A stretch of DNA of 64,000 nt from Mycobacterium bohemicum DSM 44277 (lineage in GTDB: Bacteria; Actinomycetota; Actinomycetes; Mycobacteriales; Mycobacteriaceae). The first letter of the stretch is position 1, and each line of letters begins with the position of its first letter. A program made the position numbers and the translations under genes. The stretch spans positions 862,333 to 926,332 of the forward strand of contig NZ_CSTD01000001.1 of assembly GCF_001053185.1 (NCBI RefSeq). The letters run 5' to 3'. Below, in pieces: positions 28,323 to 36,043 of the stretch. The notes beneath the pieces are model-generated. The model did not search any database. It saw only the letters and a list, made by a program, of their open reading frames with translations, and was not told where the DNA came from.

Positions 28323-29099
28323 TCAGGAGAGCACGGCGGGATCGGCTTTGATGGTCAGCCGCGCCGCGCCGGCCCAATACACATCGGCGGCCCGTTCGAT
28401 CAGTGACCGTTGCATGCCGGCCATGTCCGACCACTGCATGGCGACCGGCTGCGCGCCGGTGAGCATGACGTCGTAGGCGAGTTTGCACACCCGCTCGATG
28501 GACGCCGCCCGGTAGACGGCCTCTTCGAGGTTGCGGCCGGTGGCGATGACCCCGTGGTTGGCCAGGATGGTCAGGTTGGCTCCCCCGATCCGCGCCGCCA
28601 GCTCCGCCGCCGGGGCCGGGCCGTCGATCTCGCCGTCGTAGGAATCCACCAGGCAGAGGTCGTCGAGGAACAGCGACCCGGTTTGGTGCACGAGTTCGGG
28701 CAACCTGCCCAGCGCGGCGAGCACGCAGACGTAGTACGGGTGGTTGTGGATGACGACGCGGGCGTCGTCGCGGACGCGGTGCAGTTCGGTGTGGATGTGG
28801 ATGGCGGGGGTGACGTCCCAGCGGCCGCGCACCACCCGGGCGTCGCTGTCGACGACGCAGATGTCGGACGCGGTGATCTCCTGCCACCACAGCCCCCAGG
28901 GGTTGACGAGCATGTCCGTCTGCCCGTCGGGCTGCCAGGTGATGTGCCCGGCCATGTTCTCGGAGAATCCGATCCCGGCCAGGTGACGGAAGGCCACGGC
29001 CAGCGCCTGCTCCCGCGAGAGCTCCACCCCGATCGGGGGCATCACCGACGGGGCCCAGGCCTGCAGGCCACCCCGGCGCGCGTCAGGAACGTTCATCAT
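28323..29099 (-). CDS. Class II aldolase/adducin-family protein
   Basis: 258 residues. The zinc ligands of class II (fuculose-phosphate-type) aldolases are seen as HIHTELH, HNHPYY and NHGVI. Family members cleave or decarboxylate hydroxy-acids and sugar phosphates; substrate unknown. It overlaps the acyl-CoA synthetase 3' end by 17 nt, with GGAGG before the tandem ATGs. The 32-nt gap to the amidohydrolase indicates one operon. Confidence 0.88.
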   Translation of the reverse strand: MMNVPDARRGGLQAWAPSVMPPIGVELSREQALAVAFRHLAGIGFSENMAGHITWQPDGQTDMLVNPWGLWWQEITASDICVVDSDARVVRGRWDVTPAIHIHTELHRVRDDARVVIHNHPYYVCVLAALGRLPELVHQTGSLFLDDLCLVDSYDGEIDGPAPAAELAARIGGANLTILANHGVIATGRNLEEAVYRAASIERVCKLAYDVMLTGAQPVAMQWSDMAGMQRSLIERAADVYWAGAARLTIKADPAVLS

Positions 29100-30705
29100 C
29101 GGCCTCCATCCTGAATCGAATATCCTCCCGAAGCCGGCCTTTGGCGATCTTGCCCCCCGACGAGCGGGGCAGCTCGTCGACCACGATCAGCCGCTCGGGC
29201 AGCAACTCCTTGGACACCCCGATGGCCAGCAGGTGTTCGGTGAGTGCGGACAGGTCGACCGGCTGCGCGCCGACCACCTCCGCGTAGAGGCAGACCCGTT
29301 CCCCGAACACCGGATCGGGCATGGCGACGGCCGCGGCCACCCCGATCGCGGGATGGGTCATGACGGCGTCCTCCACCTGGCTCGCGCTGATGTTCTTGCC
29401 GCCGCGCAGGATGAAGTCCGAGGTTCGGCCGGTGACGGTCAGGTAGCCCTCCGCGTCGAGCTCGCAGATGTCGCCCATGCGCATCCACCCGTCGCGGGTG
29501 AACAGCTCGTCGTGGCCGGTTCCACCGAGATAGCCGAGACTGGTCGCCGGGCCCCGGCACGCGGGCTGGCCGCGGCCGGTCGCCGTGACGTCGCGGTCGC
29601 CGTCGAACAGCCGGACCGCCATCTCCGGGACGATCCGCCCGGCGGTGCGCAACCGCCGCTCTCGCGAGTCGTTGAGCGTCGTCGCGCTCAGCATGCCGGT
29701 CTCGTTGGAGCCGTAGAACTGCAGGATCGTGGCGCCGGTCAGCTCCTCGAAGTCGACGGCCGGCCGGTACGGCAACGCTTCCCCGCCGGTGAACACAACG
29801 CGCAGCGAACTCAGGTCGTGCTCCCGGGACGCCGGGTCGGCCATCAGCATGGTCAATTGCGTGCTGACGCAGCACAGGACGGTCGCACGATGCCGCGCGA
29901 TCGCCGCACACGTCGCGGCGGTGCTGAACCGCTCGGTGATCACCGTGGCGGCACCGAGGTAGATGGGCGTGGTGTGGCTGGTCCACAGCCCGAAGCCGAA
30001 CGGAGTGGGTATGACCGGCAGGAAGACGTCGTCGGGGGTCAGCAGCCCGTTGGCGACGGCCTTTTGGTGAAAGTAGTGCCAGCGGTTCTGGGTGTGCACG
30101 ACGCATTTGGGCAGCCCCGTGGTCCCCGACGTGGAGTTGATGAGGAAGACGTCGTCGGGGCCCAGCCGGGCGCCGGGTCCCGGGGACATGGGCTCGGCAT
30201 CGGTGTCGAGGGCGAAACCGTCGGCGAGGACCAACGCGGTCACCGCCGTATCCGCGGATGCCTGCACGGCCGAGGTCGCTGCGGCGCTGTGCGATTCGTC
30301 GCTGATCAACATCGTCGGACGGGCCCCGCTCAGGATCGCGGCGACCTCGCGGGTGCCCGCCCGGGCGCCGATCCCGACGACGACGGCACCGCACCGCTCG
30401 ATCGCGACGAACAGCACGTGGATGGCAGCGGAGTCTCGGTGCCAGACCGCGACCCGGTCGCCGGGGCGCACCCCGGCGCCGGCCAGGCGCTCCGCCAGCG
30501 TGGTTGCCGCAGCATCGAATTCACGCCAAGTGAGGGCCATGCCGGGGTGGTCGGCGTACGCGAGGCGATCGGGTGACCGCTGGGCGTGAAACCGCACCGC
30601 GTCCGAGAGCGTGGACTCCGACCACCACCCCGCGGCGTGAAATCGTGCCACGTCCTCGCCGGTGAAGGCCGGCGAGCCTACGGTCTGCAGCCCACCGGCG
30701 CTCAT
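29083..30705 (-). CDS. AMP-dependent acyl-CoA synthetase/ligase
   Basis: 540 residues of the adenylate-forming superfamily. The P-loop NSTSGTTGLPK, the adenine-site YGSNETG, the hinge region GRTSDFILRGGKNIS and the C-terminal lysine of SSGGKIAKGRLR are all present, so it should activate a carboxylic acid to its CoA thioester. An in-frame TTG lies two codons upstream, but ATG 30705 is chosen because TATCAT lies exactly 6 nt before it (leaderless promoter pattern). First gene of the aldolase-amidohydrolase operon. Confidence 0.91.
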   Translation of the reverse strand: MSAGGLQTVGSPAFTGEDVARFHAAGWWSESTLSDAVRFHAQRSPDRLAYADHPGMALTWREFDAAATTLAERLAGAGVRPGDRVAVWHRDSAAIHVLFVAIERCGAVVVGIGARAGTREVAAILSGARPTMLISDESHSAAATSAVQASADTAVTALVLADGFALDTDAEPMSPGPGARLGPDDVFLINSTSGTTGLPKCVVHTQNRWHYFHQKAVANGLLTPDDVFLPVIPTPFGFGLWTSHTTPIYLGAATVITERFSTAATCAAIARHRATVLCCVSTQLTMLMADPASREHDLSSLRVVFTGGEALPYRPAVDFEELTGATILQFYGSNETGMLSATTLNDSRERRLRTAGRIVPEMAVRLFDGDRDVTATGRGQPACRGPATSLGYLGGTGHDELFTRDGWMRMGDICELDAEGYLTVTGRTSDFILRGGKNISASQVEDAVMTHPAIGVAAAVAMPDPVFGERVCLYAEVVGAQPVDLSALTEHLLAIGVSKELLPERLIVVDELPRSSGGKIAKGRLREDIRFRMEADDERS

Positions 30706-30711
30706 CAGCAA

Positions 30712-30717
30712 ATGATA
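30712..30717 (-). promoter_or_regulatory. Candidate -10 for a leaderless acyl-CoA synthetase transcript
   Basis: Minus-strand TATCAT followed by TTGCTG and then the ATG at 30705; there is no Shine-Dalgarno sequence. Confidence 0.5.
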
Positions 30718-30768
30718 GGGAAACCACGCAGCGCTCCGTTGCGGGGAACCGCATCGGAGGATTGGGGA

Positions 30769-31089
30769 TTACGGATTCGGCGCCACGGACGCGCTGTGCT
30801 GCGGGCCGTTCGCGTTACCGGGCCGGGCAGGGTGCGGCCTCGGTCCCGGACAGGTGATGTCGCGAATGCACCCACAGTTGAGACCGACGATGCACGCTCC
30901 CGCGGCGGGACGCACCTGGAGTGCGCCGCCGGGCGACGACGGGGACGGGGGCGCGGGTACCACGCTCGATGACGCAGCGATCGCGGTGGATGCCGGGGCC
31001 GCCGCGGCAATGGCGGGTGACCAGGCGGCCGCCGAGGCGAACAGAGATGCGCACAATGCGGCCGTCGCGCTCGTCTTGAAAGTCGTCAT
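30769..31089 (-). CDS. Small secreted, alanine/proline-rich protein with a cysteine cluster
   Basis: 106 residues. The N-terminal 30 residues form a Sec signal peptide ending around AIAAAAP. The mature part is Ser/Pro/Ala-rich and then has four cysteines in ACIVGLNCGCIRDITCPG before a Pro/Asn-rich tail. ATG at 31089 is chosen because the signal peptide starts there; a much longer in-frame opening upstream has no protein-like composition. Function unknown. Confidence 0.7.
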   Translation of the reverse strand: MTTFKTSATAALCASLFASAAAWSPAIAAAAPASTAIAASSSVVPAPPSPSSPGGALQVRPAAGACIVGLNCGCIRDITCPGPRPHPARPGNANGPQHSASVAPNP

Positions 31090-31322
31090 GAATACAACAG
31101 TAGTTTCTCGGACTCGGGCGCGCAGTAGGGCGCGGCCGGTCAAAGGGTTTTCCCAGCGGACCCTCAGGTTTCGGGTTGCCCAGAGTAGGGGCCCCTCGAT
31201 GTCCGTCACCCTGTCCCCATGTTCGTCGCCGCCGCGGTGGATCGATGGTTCACCGATGCGCGTGCGGGCCGAGCCTTTCGGGGCGTAACGGTATCGGGGC
31301 GAAGAGGGGGCGACGAACGCGC

Positions 31323-32732
31323 TCAGTCGCTGCCACGCGGGGGCGGCTGCACCTCGACCCCACCTGAGGCGTGCTCGGGTCCGGCGGCGGGATGCTCGGC
31401 CGGCACCCGGTCGCGGAACCGGGCGCTCTCGCTGGGCCGCTCGACGGGATCGGGCCGGTGCACGTTGCTGTGGTACGGCCCGGGCTTCGGCCGCGGCTCT
31501 CCGCCCGGGAACGCCAGCCGGAAGATGCTGCGGTGCACCATGAACCACTGCTTGCCGAACCGGCCGGAGTTGTAGGGCAGCTCGTAGCGGTCGCAGATGT
31601 CCTTGACCTGCGGCGCGATCTCCGAGTATCGGCTGCTCGGCATGTCCGGGTAGAGGTGGTGCTCGACCTGGTAGCCGAGGTTGCCGCTGATGAGGTGGAA
31701 CAGCGGGCTGCCCTCGATGTTCGCGGCGCCGAGCAGTTGGCGCACGTACCAGCCGCCGCGCGTCTCGTTCTCCGTCTCTTCCGGCGTGAACGTGTAGGTC
31801 TGGTCCGGGAAATGCCCGCAGAAGATGATCGCGTGCGCCCAGATGTTTCGGATGACGTTGGCCAGGGCGTCGGCGCCCAGGGTGCGCAGGTAGGTGCTTT
31901 CGACGCCCGGCGCGACCTTGTCGAGGAAGTTCGCCACGGCTCCGACGCGGCGGCCCTTCGACACCCTGCGGAGCCTTCTCCCTACGCGGGAGTGCGCCGG
32001 CTGTTCGAGGCGGCCGCGCAGCGCCAGCTGGGTGAGCGCGAACGCGCCGGCGCTGATCGCCGGCCAGCCGATGTAGTCCTTGATGATCTGCGCGCGCGCT
32101 TTCACCCCGATGCCTTTGAGGTCCTCACGCACCTCCGACCACGGCTTCTCGCGCTTGCGGATGGCGTCGATGTCCATGTCGTGGACGGCCACCCCCCACT
32201 CGAACAGCAGCGTGAGCAGCAGGTTGTACAGCGGCTGCAACAGGTACCGCGGCGCCCACTTCTGGTTCGGGTCGATCCGCATGATCTCGTAGCCGAGGTC
32301 CTTGTCCTTGCCGAGGATGTTGGTGAAGGTGTGGTGGATGTAGTTGTGGGAGTGCTTCCACGACTCGGCGGTGGACGCCGTGTCCCAGTCCCAGACCGAC
32401 GAGTGGATGTCGGGATCGTTCATCCAGTCCCACTGGCCGTGCATCACGTTGTGGCCGATCTCCATGTTCTCCAGGATCTTGGCCATGGAGAGACACGCGG
32501 TGCCCAGCAACCACGCGGTCCTCGAGCGCGAGGCCAGCAACAGCACGCGCCCGGCCACGACGATCTGGCGTTGCGCGGAGATGACGTTCTTGATGTAGCG
32601 CCGGTCGCGGTCACCGAGGTCGGCGAACACCTCGTCGTGGATCGCGTCGAATTCCTTCGGGAGCTTCTCCAGCTCTTGTTCCCCCAGCCGGGCGAGAGGT
32701 GACTCCCCGGCCTTCTTCACGGCAGTGGTCAC
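31323..32732 (-). CDS. Membrane fatty-acid desaturase, DesA3-like
   Basis: 469 residues. The three histidine boxes of acyl-CoA/lipid desaturases are present: GHNVMHGQWDW, HSHNYIHH and QVEHHLYP, with membrane segments between. It would introduce a cis double bond into a fatty acyl chain using electrons from the reductase encoded just upstream, as in the DesA3-Rv3230c pair. Compared with DesA3 as I remember it (427 residues), it has an extra basic stretch between about 240 and 280 (LRGRLEQPAHSRVGRRLRR) and a longer proline-rich tail. GTG start with AAAGGAG upstream. Confidence 0.9.
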   Translation of the reverse strand: MTTAVKKAGESPLARLGEQELEKLPKEFDAIHDEVFADLGDRDRRYIKNVISAQRQIVVAGRVLLLASRSRTAWLLGTACLSMAKILENMEIGHNVMHGQWDWMNDPDIHSSVWDWDTASTAESWKHSHNYIHHTFTNILGKDKDLGYEIMRIDPNQKWAPRYLLQPLYNLLLTLLFEWGVAVHDMDIDAIRKREKPWSEVREDLKGIGVKARAQIIKDYIGWPAISAGAFALTQLALRGRLEQPAHSRVGRRLRRVSKGRRVGAVANFLDKVAPGVESTYLRTLGADALANVIRNIWAHAIIFCGHFPDQTYTFTPEETENETRGGWYVRQLLGAANIEGSPLFHLISGNLGYQVEHHLYPDMPSSRYSEIAPQVKDICDRYELPYNSGRFGKQWFMVHRSIFRLAFPGGEPRPKPGPYHSNVHRPDPVERPSESARFRDRVPAEHPAAGPEHASGGVEVQPPPRGSD

Positions 32733-32748
32733 GGGCCGCTCCTTTCGA

Positions 32749-33846
32749 TCACAGTTTGAGTTCGACGTCGCCTTCGGCGGTGTTGATGCAGATCCGCACG
32801 TCTTGGCCGGTCGGCTCGATCACGTCGCCCGAGCGCAGGTCCCGCAGCTTCCCGGACTTCAGCGTCCCGACACAGGTGTGGCAGATGCCGATCCGGCAGC
32901 CGAAGGCGAGGTTGAGGCCGGCCTTCTCCCCCGCCTCCAAAATGGATGTGCCACCGTCACATTCGACTTCTTTGTCGCTGTCGAGGAAGCAGACCATGCC
33001 GCCCTCGCCGGCGTGGGCGTCGCCGCCGATCTTGGGCTGGAACCGCTCGAAGTGCAGGCGGTCGCAATCCCCGTTCTCTTTCCAGTGCTCGATCAGGGCG
33101 TCGAGCATGTCGCCCGGACCGGAACAAAAGGCCTCGCGCTCGCGCCAGTCGGGGCACAACTCGTCCAGGTCCGTCGGTGCGAGCCGGCCCTGTTCGGAGG
33201 TGAGGCGCAGATCCAGCCGCATGCCCGGGTGACGTTCGGAGAGCTCTTCGAGGGCGGGCAGGAACATGACCTGCTCGCGGGTCCGCGCCGAGTGGATGAC
33301 CACCGCGTCGCGCAATTCGTCGCGATGGTCCAGGTCGCGCAGCATGCTGATGATCGGCGTGATGCCGCTGCCGGCGCTGATGAACAGCATCTTGGCCGGC
33401 ACGGGCTCGGGCAGCGTGAACACGCCTTCGATCTCGCCCAGCCGGACCAGATCGCCCGGCTGGATCGTGTGCACGAGATACGGCGACACGACGCCGCCGT
33501 CGACCCGCTTCGGCGTGACGCTGATCAGTCCGTCCTCGGGCCGCGGATCCGACGTCAGCGAGTACGCGCGCCAGTGGTAGACCCCGTCGATGACGACGCC
33601 GAGGCGAACGTACTGGCCGGGCTTGTGGCCGGGCCATTCGTACCCCGGCCGGATGAGCACGCTGGCCGCTTCCGAGCCCTGCTGTTCGATCCGCTCGACC
33701 TTCCCGCGCAGCTCCTTGGTGGTCCACAGCGGGTTGATCATCTCGAGGTAGTCGTCGGGCTGCAGCGGGCTGAACAAGCGCCGGACCGCGCGCAGGAACA
33801 GCCGACGCCCGCGTGGGACATGAGGTTGCGCGCCACGTTCCGCCAT
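32749..33846 (-). CDS. Ferredoxin-NAD(P)H reductase with C-terminal 2Fe-2S domain (Rv3230c-like)
   Basis: 365 residues. FAD-binding RAYSLTS, NAD(P)-binding ISAGSGITPIISML, then a plant-type 2Fe-2S domain with FGCRIGICHTCVG and a late RICIN giving the four cysteines. It should pass electrons from NAD(P)H to the adjacent desaturase. ATG at 33846 is chosen; a GTG 15 nt upstream falls inside a palindrome. The two genes are 16 nt apart and form an operon. Confidence 0.92.
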   Translation of the reverse strand: MAERGAQPHVPRGRRLFLRAVRRLFSPLQPDDYLEMINPLWTTKELRGKVERIEQQGSEAASVLIRPGYEWPGHKPGQYVRLGVVIDGVYHWRAYSLTSDPRPEDGLISVTPKRVDGGVVSPYLVHTIQPGDLVRLGEIEGVFTLPEPVPAKMLFISAGSGITPIISMLRDLDHRDELRDAVVIHSARTREQVMFLPALEELSERHPGMRLDLRLTSEQGRLAPTDLDELCPDWREREAFCSGPGDMLDALIEHWKENGDCDRLHFERFQPKIGGDAHAGEGGMVCFLDSDKEVECDGGTSILEAGEKAGLNLAFGCRIGICHTCVGTLKSGKLRDLRSGDVIEPTGQDVRICINTAEGDVELKL

Positions 33847-33855
33847 GCGGCTAGA

Positions 33856-33869
33856 GTACACAGTTGTAC
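33856..33869. promoter_or_regulatory. Palindrome 1 upstream of the desaturase operon
   Basis: GTACA and TGTAC arms with spacer CAGT, starting 10 nt before the reductase ATG; it would block initiation if bound. Candidate operator for a TetR-type lipid regulator. Confidence 0.5.
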
Positions 33870-33893
33870 ACCCGAGCTAAACATCAAATTGAA

Positions 33894-33908
33894 TGCACTT
33901 GTAGTGCA
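33894..33908. promoter_or_regulatory. Palindrome 2 upstream of the desaturase operon
   Basis: TGCACT and AGTGCA, a perfect inverted repeat with spacer TGT, 48 nt upstream of the reductase start, near a likely -35 position. Confidence 0.55.
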
Positions 33909-34064
33909 AGGACTTCAGCCGCAGACGCGAATGACCATAAAGTGGCATACCCGTTCACTGAAATCGGTGCGCGAGGTGGACGGGTGCGCGGTGACGTACC
34001 TGTGACGTAACCCACAGCGTTGCGACGCAAACATTTCGCTTTCGCGCGCCGCCGGGCGGCGCCC

Positions 34065-34070
34065 TATTGT
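34065..34070 (+). promoter_or_regulatory. Candidate -10 for a leaderless transporter transcript
   Basis: TATTGT, six bases CAGTGG, then GTG at 34077. The same layout is seen at four other genes in this window. Confidence 0.45.
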
Positions 34071-34076
34071 CAGTGG

Positions 34077-34532
34077 GTGCTGATCGGGTTCCTGCTCGCT
34101 CTGGGCTGCTCGGTGTGCTACGGCACCGCGTCGGTGCTGCAGGCCGCGGGGACGCGCTCGGTGGAGGCCGGCAGCGGCTCGGGCGTCGACACCGTTTTGC
34201 TGATGCGCGCGGTCCGGCAGTGGCGCTACCTCGCCGGCATGGGCCTCGACGCCGTCGGCTTCCTCCTGCAAGTCGCGGCGCTGCGCCTGGTGCCCATCTA
34301 CGTGGTCGCCGCGGCGCTGGCCGCGTCGATCGCGGTCACCGGGATCGTGGCCGCCTGGCTGCTGTCGGCGCGGCTCTCCCGCCGCGAATGGACGGCCATC
34401 GCGGTCGTCTGCGCCAGCCTCGTCGTGCTCGCCCTGGCCGCCGGACATGCGCACTTTCGTCGTGCCCCGGCCGGGCTGGGATGGGCGCTGCTGGGCGTCG
34501 TGGCCGCGATCTTCGTCGGCCCGGGGCGGTGA
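34077..34532 (+). pseudogene. DMT-family (EamA-like) transporter, apparently 3'-truncated
   Basis: 151 residues from GTG at 34077 (an in-frame TTG at 34020 is less likely). Four hydrophobic segments are clear, plus the start of a fifth that ends abruptly in IFVGPGR and a stop. Ten-segment transporters of this family are about 280-300 residues, so roughly half is missing. The convergent acyl-CoA ligase gene begins its own 3' region at the same point, and its reading frame continues antisense into this gene. Both 3' ends look joined by one deletion. It may be a non-functional remnant. Confidence 0.65.
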
Positions 34533-36042
34533 CGCCGGCGGCGATCAGGTCGCGTTTGAGGATCTTGTTGGTCGCGGTCACCGGCAGGTCGTCGGTGATG
34601 CGCACGTACCGCGGCCACGCCTTGGGCGACAGGTCGGGCTGGGACGCGAGAAATTTCTCGAAATCTTCCGGCTCCAGCCGGGCGCCGTCGCGCAGCACCA
34701 GGGCGGCCATCACCTGGTCGCCGACCCGCTCGTCGGGCACCGCGTACACGGCGACCTGGCTGACCTGCGGCAGCCGCTGCAGGACCCGTTCGACCGGCCC
34801 GGCCGCGAGGTTCTCCCCGTCCACCCGCATCCAGTCCGCGGTGCGCCCGGCGAGGTAGATCCAGCCGTCGGCGTCCCGGTAGGCCAAGTCGCCCGACCAG
34901 TACATGCCGTGCCGCAGGCGCTCGGCCGTCGCGGCCGGGTCGTTGTAGTAGCCGGCGAACGGTCCCGCGCCCTGGGTGTTGACGAGCTCGCCCACCGCGT
35001 CGTCGAAGTTGGTCAGCGCGCCGTGTTCGTCGAATTCGGCCACGGCGCATTCGGTCAGGGTGGCCGGGTTATAGATGCCCACCCCCGGATACGGCCTGCC
35101 GATCGAGCCGCGCGGGGTGCCGTCCTCCCGGACGACGATGACGGCGAACTCGCTCGATCCGAAGCTGTCGACCACCCGGCAGCCGAAACGCCGGGCGAAC
35201 TCGTCGATGTCTCGGTCGGTCGCCTCGTTGCCGAAGGCCACCCGCAGCGTGTTGTCGGCGTCGTCCGGGCGTTCGGGCGTGGACAGGATCAACGCCAGTG
35301 GTTTGCCCACGTAGTTGAGGTACGTGACGCCGTAGCGGCGCACGTCGTCGAGGAAGCGCGTGGGCGAGAACCGGGCGGGGACCATGGTCGCACCGCTGCC
35401 GACGGCGACCGCCCACCCCGCCGCGATGCCGTTGGAGTGGAACAGCGGCATCGACAGGTAACAGACGTCGTCGGCCGTCACGTCGTACTGAAAGATCAGG
35501 CTGGCGCCGCACATGATCGCCATCCCGTGGGCGAACCGCACGGCCTTGGGGTCACCGCTGGTGCCCGAGGTGAAGATCATCATCAGGGTGTCGGCGGCGC
35601 TCACCTCGCGATGGGTCACCGCCGCCGGGGCGCCGGCCACCGCGTCGGCGTAGCGCCGAGCGTCGACGTTCAGAACCTCGATTCCATTGAGGCTCAACCC
35701 CTTCAGCAGCGGCAGGTGTTCGTCGTCGACGAGCAGGATCTGGCAGTCGGAGCGCCGGATGTCGGCCAGCAGCCCGGCGCCGCGGCGCGTGGTGTTGATG
35801 CCGCACAGCACGTAGCCGCCCAGCGCGGCGGCGGCCATCGCACGCAGCATCGCCGGGGAGTTGGTGAGCAGGGCGCCCACGTGCAGCGGGCGCCGCGCGT
35901 CGGCCATCGCGATGAGCGCGGCCGCCTCGGCCTCCGCCTCCGCGAGGTGCTCGCGCCAGGTCCACGTCCGGTCGCCGTAGGCGATGGCCCGGGTGTCGTC
36001 GTGCCTGCGCTGCCGCAGGAGCTCCTGCACCGTCTCGGGCAC
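34336..36042 (-). CDS. AMP-dependent acyl-CoA ligase (FadD-type) with an aberrant C-terminal extension
   Basis: 568 residues from GTG 36042. MIFTSGTSGDPKAV (P-loop), DSFGSSEF, RTADWMRVDGENL and the terminal TATNKILKRDLIAAG are normal for this family. A FadD of this type would end here, at about residue 505. Instead about 60 arginine/proline-rich residues follow; these are simply the antisense reading of the transporter gene at 34077-34532. The core enzyme should be functional. It starts 1 nt beyond the BVMO stop and is the last gene of the long minus operon. Confidence 0.85.
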   Translation of the reverse strand: MPETVQELLRQRRHDDTRAIAYGDRTWTWREHLAEAEAEAAALIAMADARRPLHVGALLTNSPAMLRAMAAAALGGYVLCGINTTRRGAGLLADIRRSDCQILLVDDEHLPLLKGLSLNGIEVLNVDARRYADAVAGAPAAVTHREVSAADTLMMIFTSGTSGDPKAVRFAHGMAIMCGASLIFQYDVTADDVCYLSMPLFHSNGIAAGWAVAVGSGATMVPARFSPTRFLDDVRRYGVTYLNYVGKPLALILSTPERPDDADNTLRVAFGNEATDRDIDEFARRFGCRVVDSFGSSEFAVIVVREDGTPRGSIGRPYPGVGIYNPATLTECAVAEFDEHGALTNFDDAVGELVNTQGAGPFAGYYNDPAATAERLRHGMYWSGDLAYRDADGWIYLAGRTADWMRVDGENLAAGPVERVLQRLPQVSQVAVYAVPDERVGDQVMAALVLRDGARLEPEDFEKFLASQPDLSPKAWPRYVRITDDLPVTATNKILKRDLIAAGVTAPGRRRSRPRRPAAPIPARPGHDESAHVRRPGRARRGWRRRPRWPSIRGGRAAPTAARRPRSR

Positions 36043-36043
36043 G

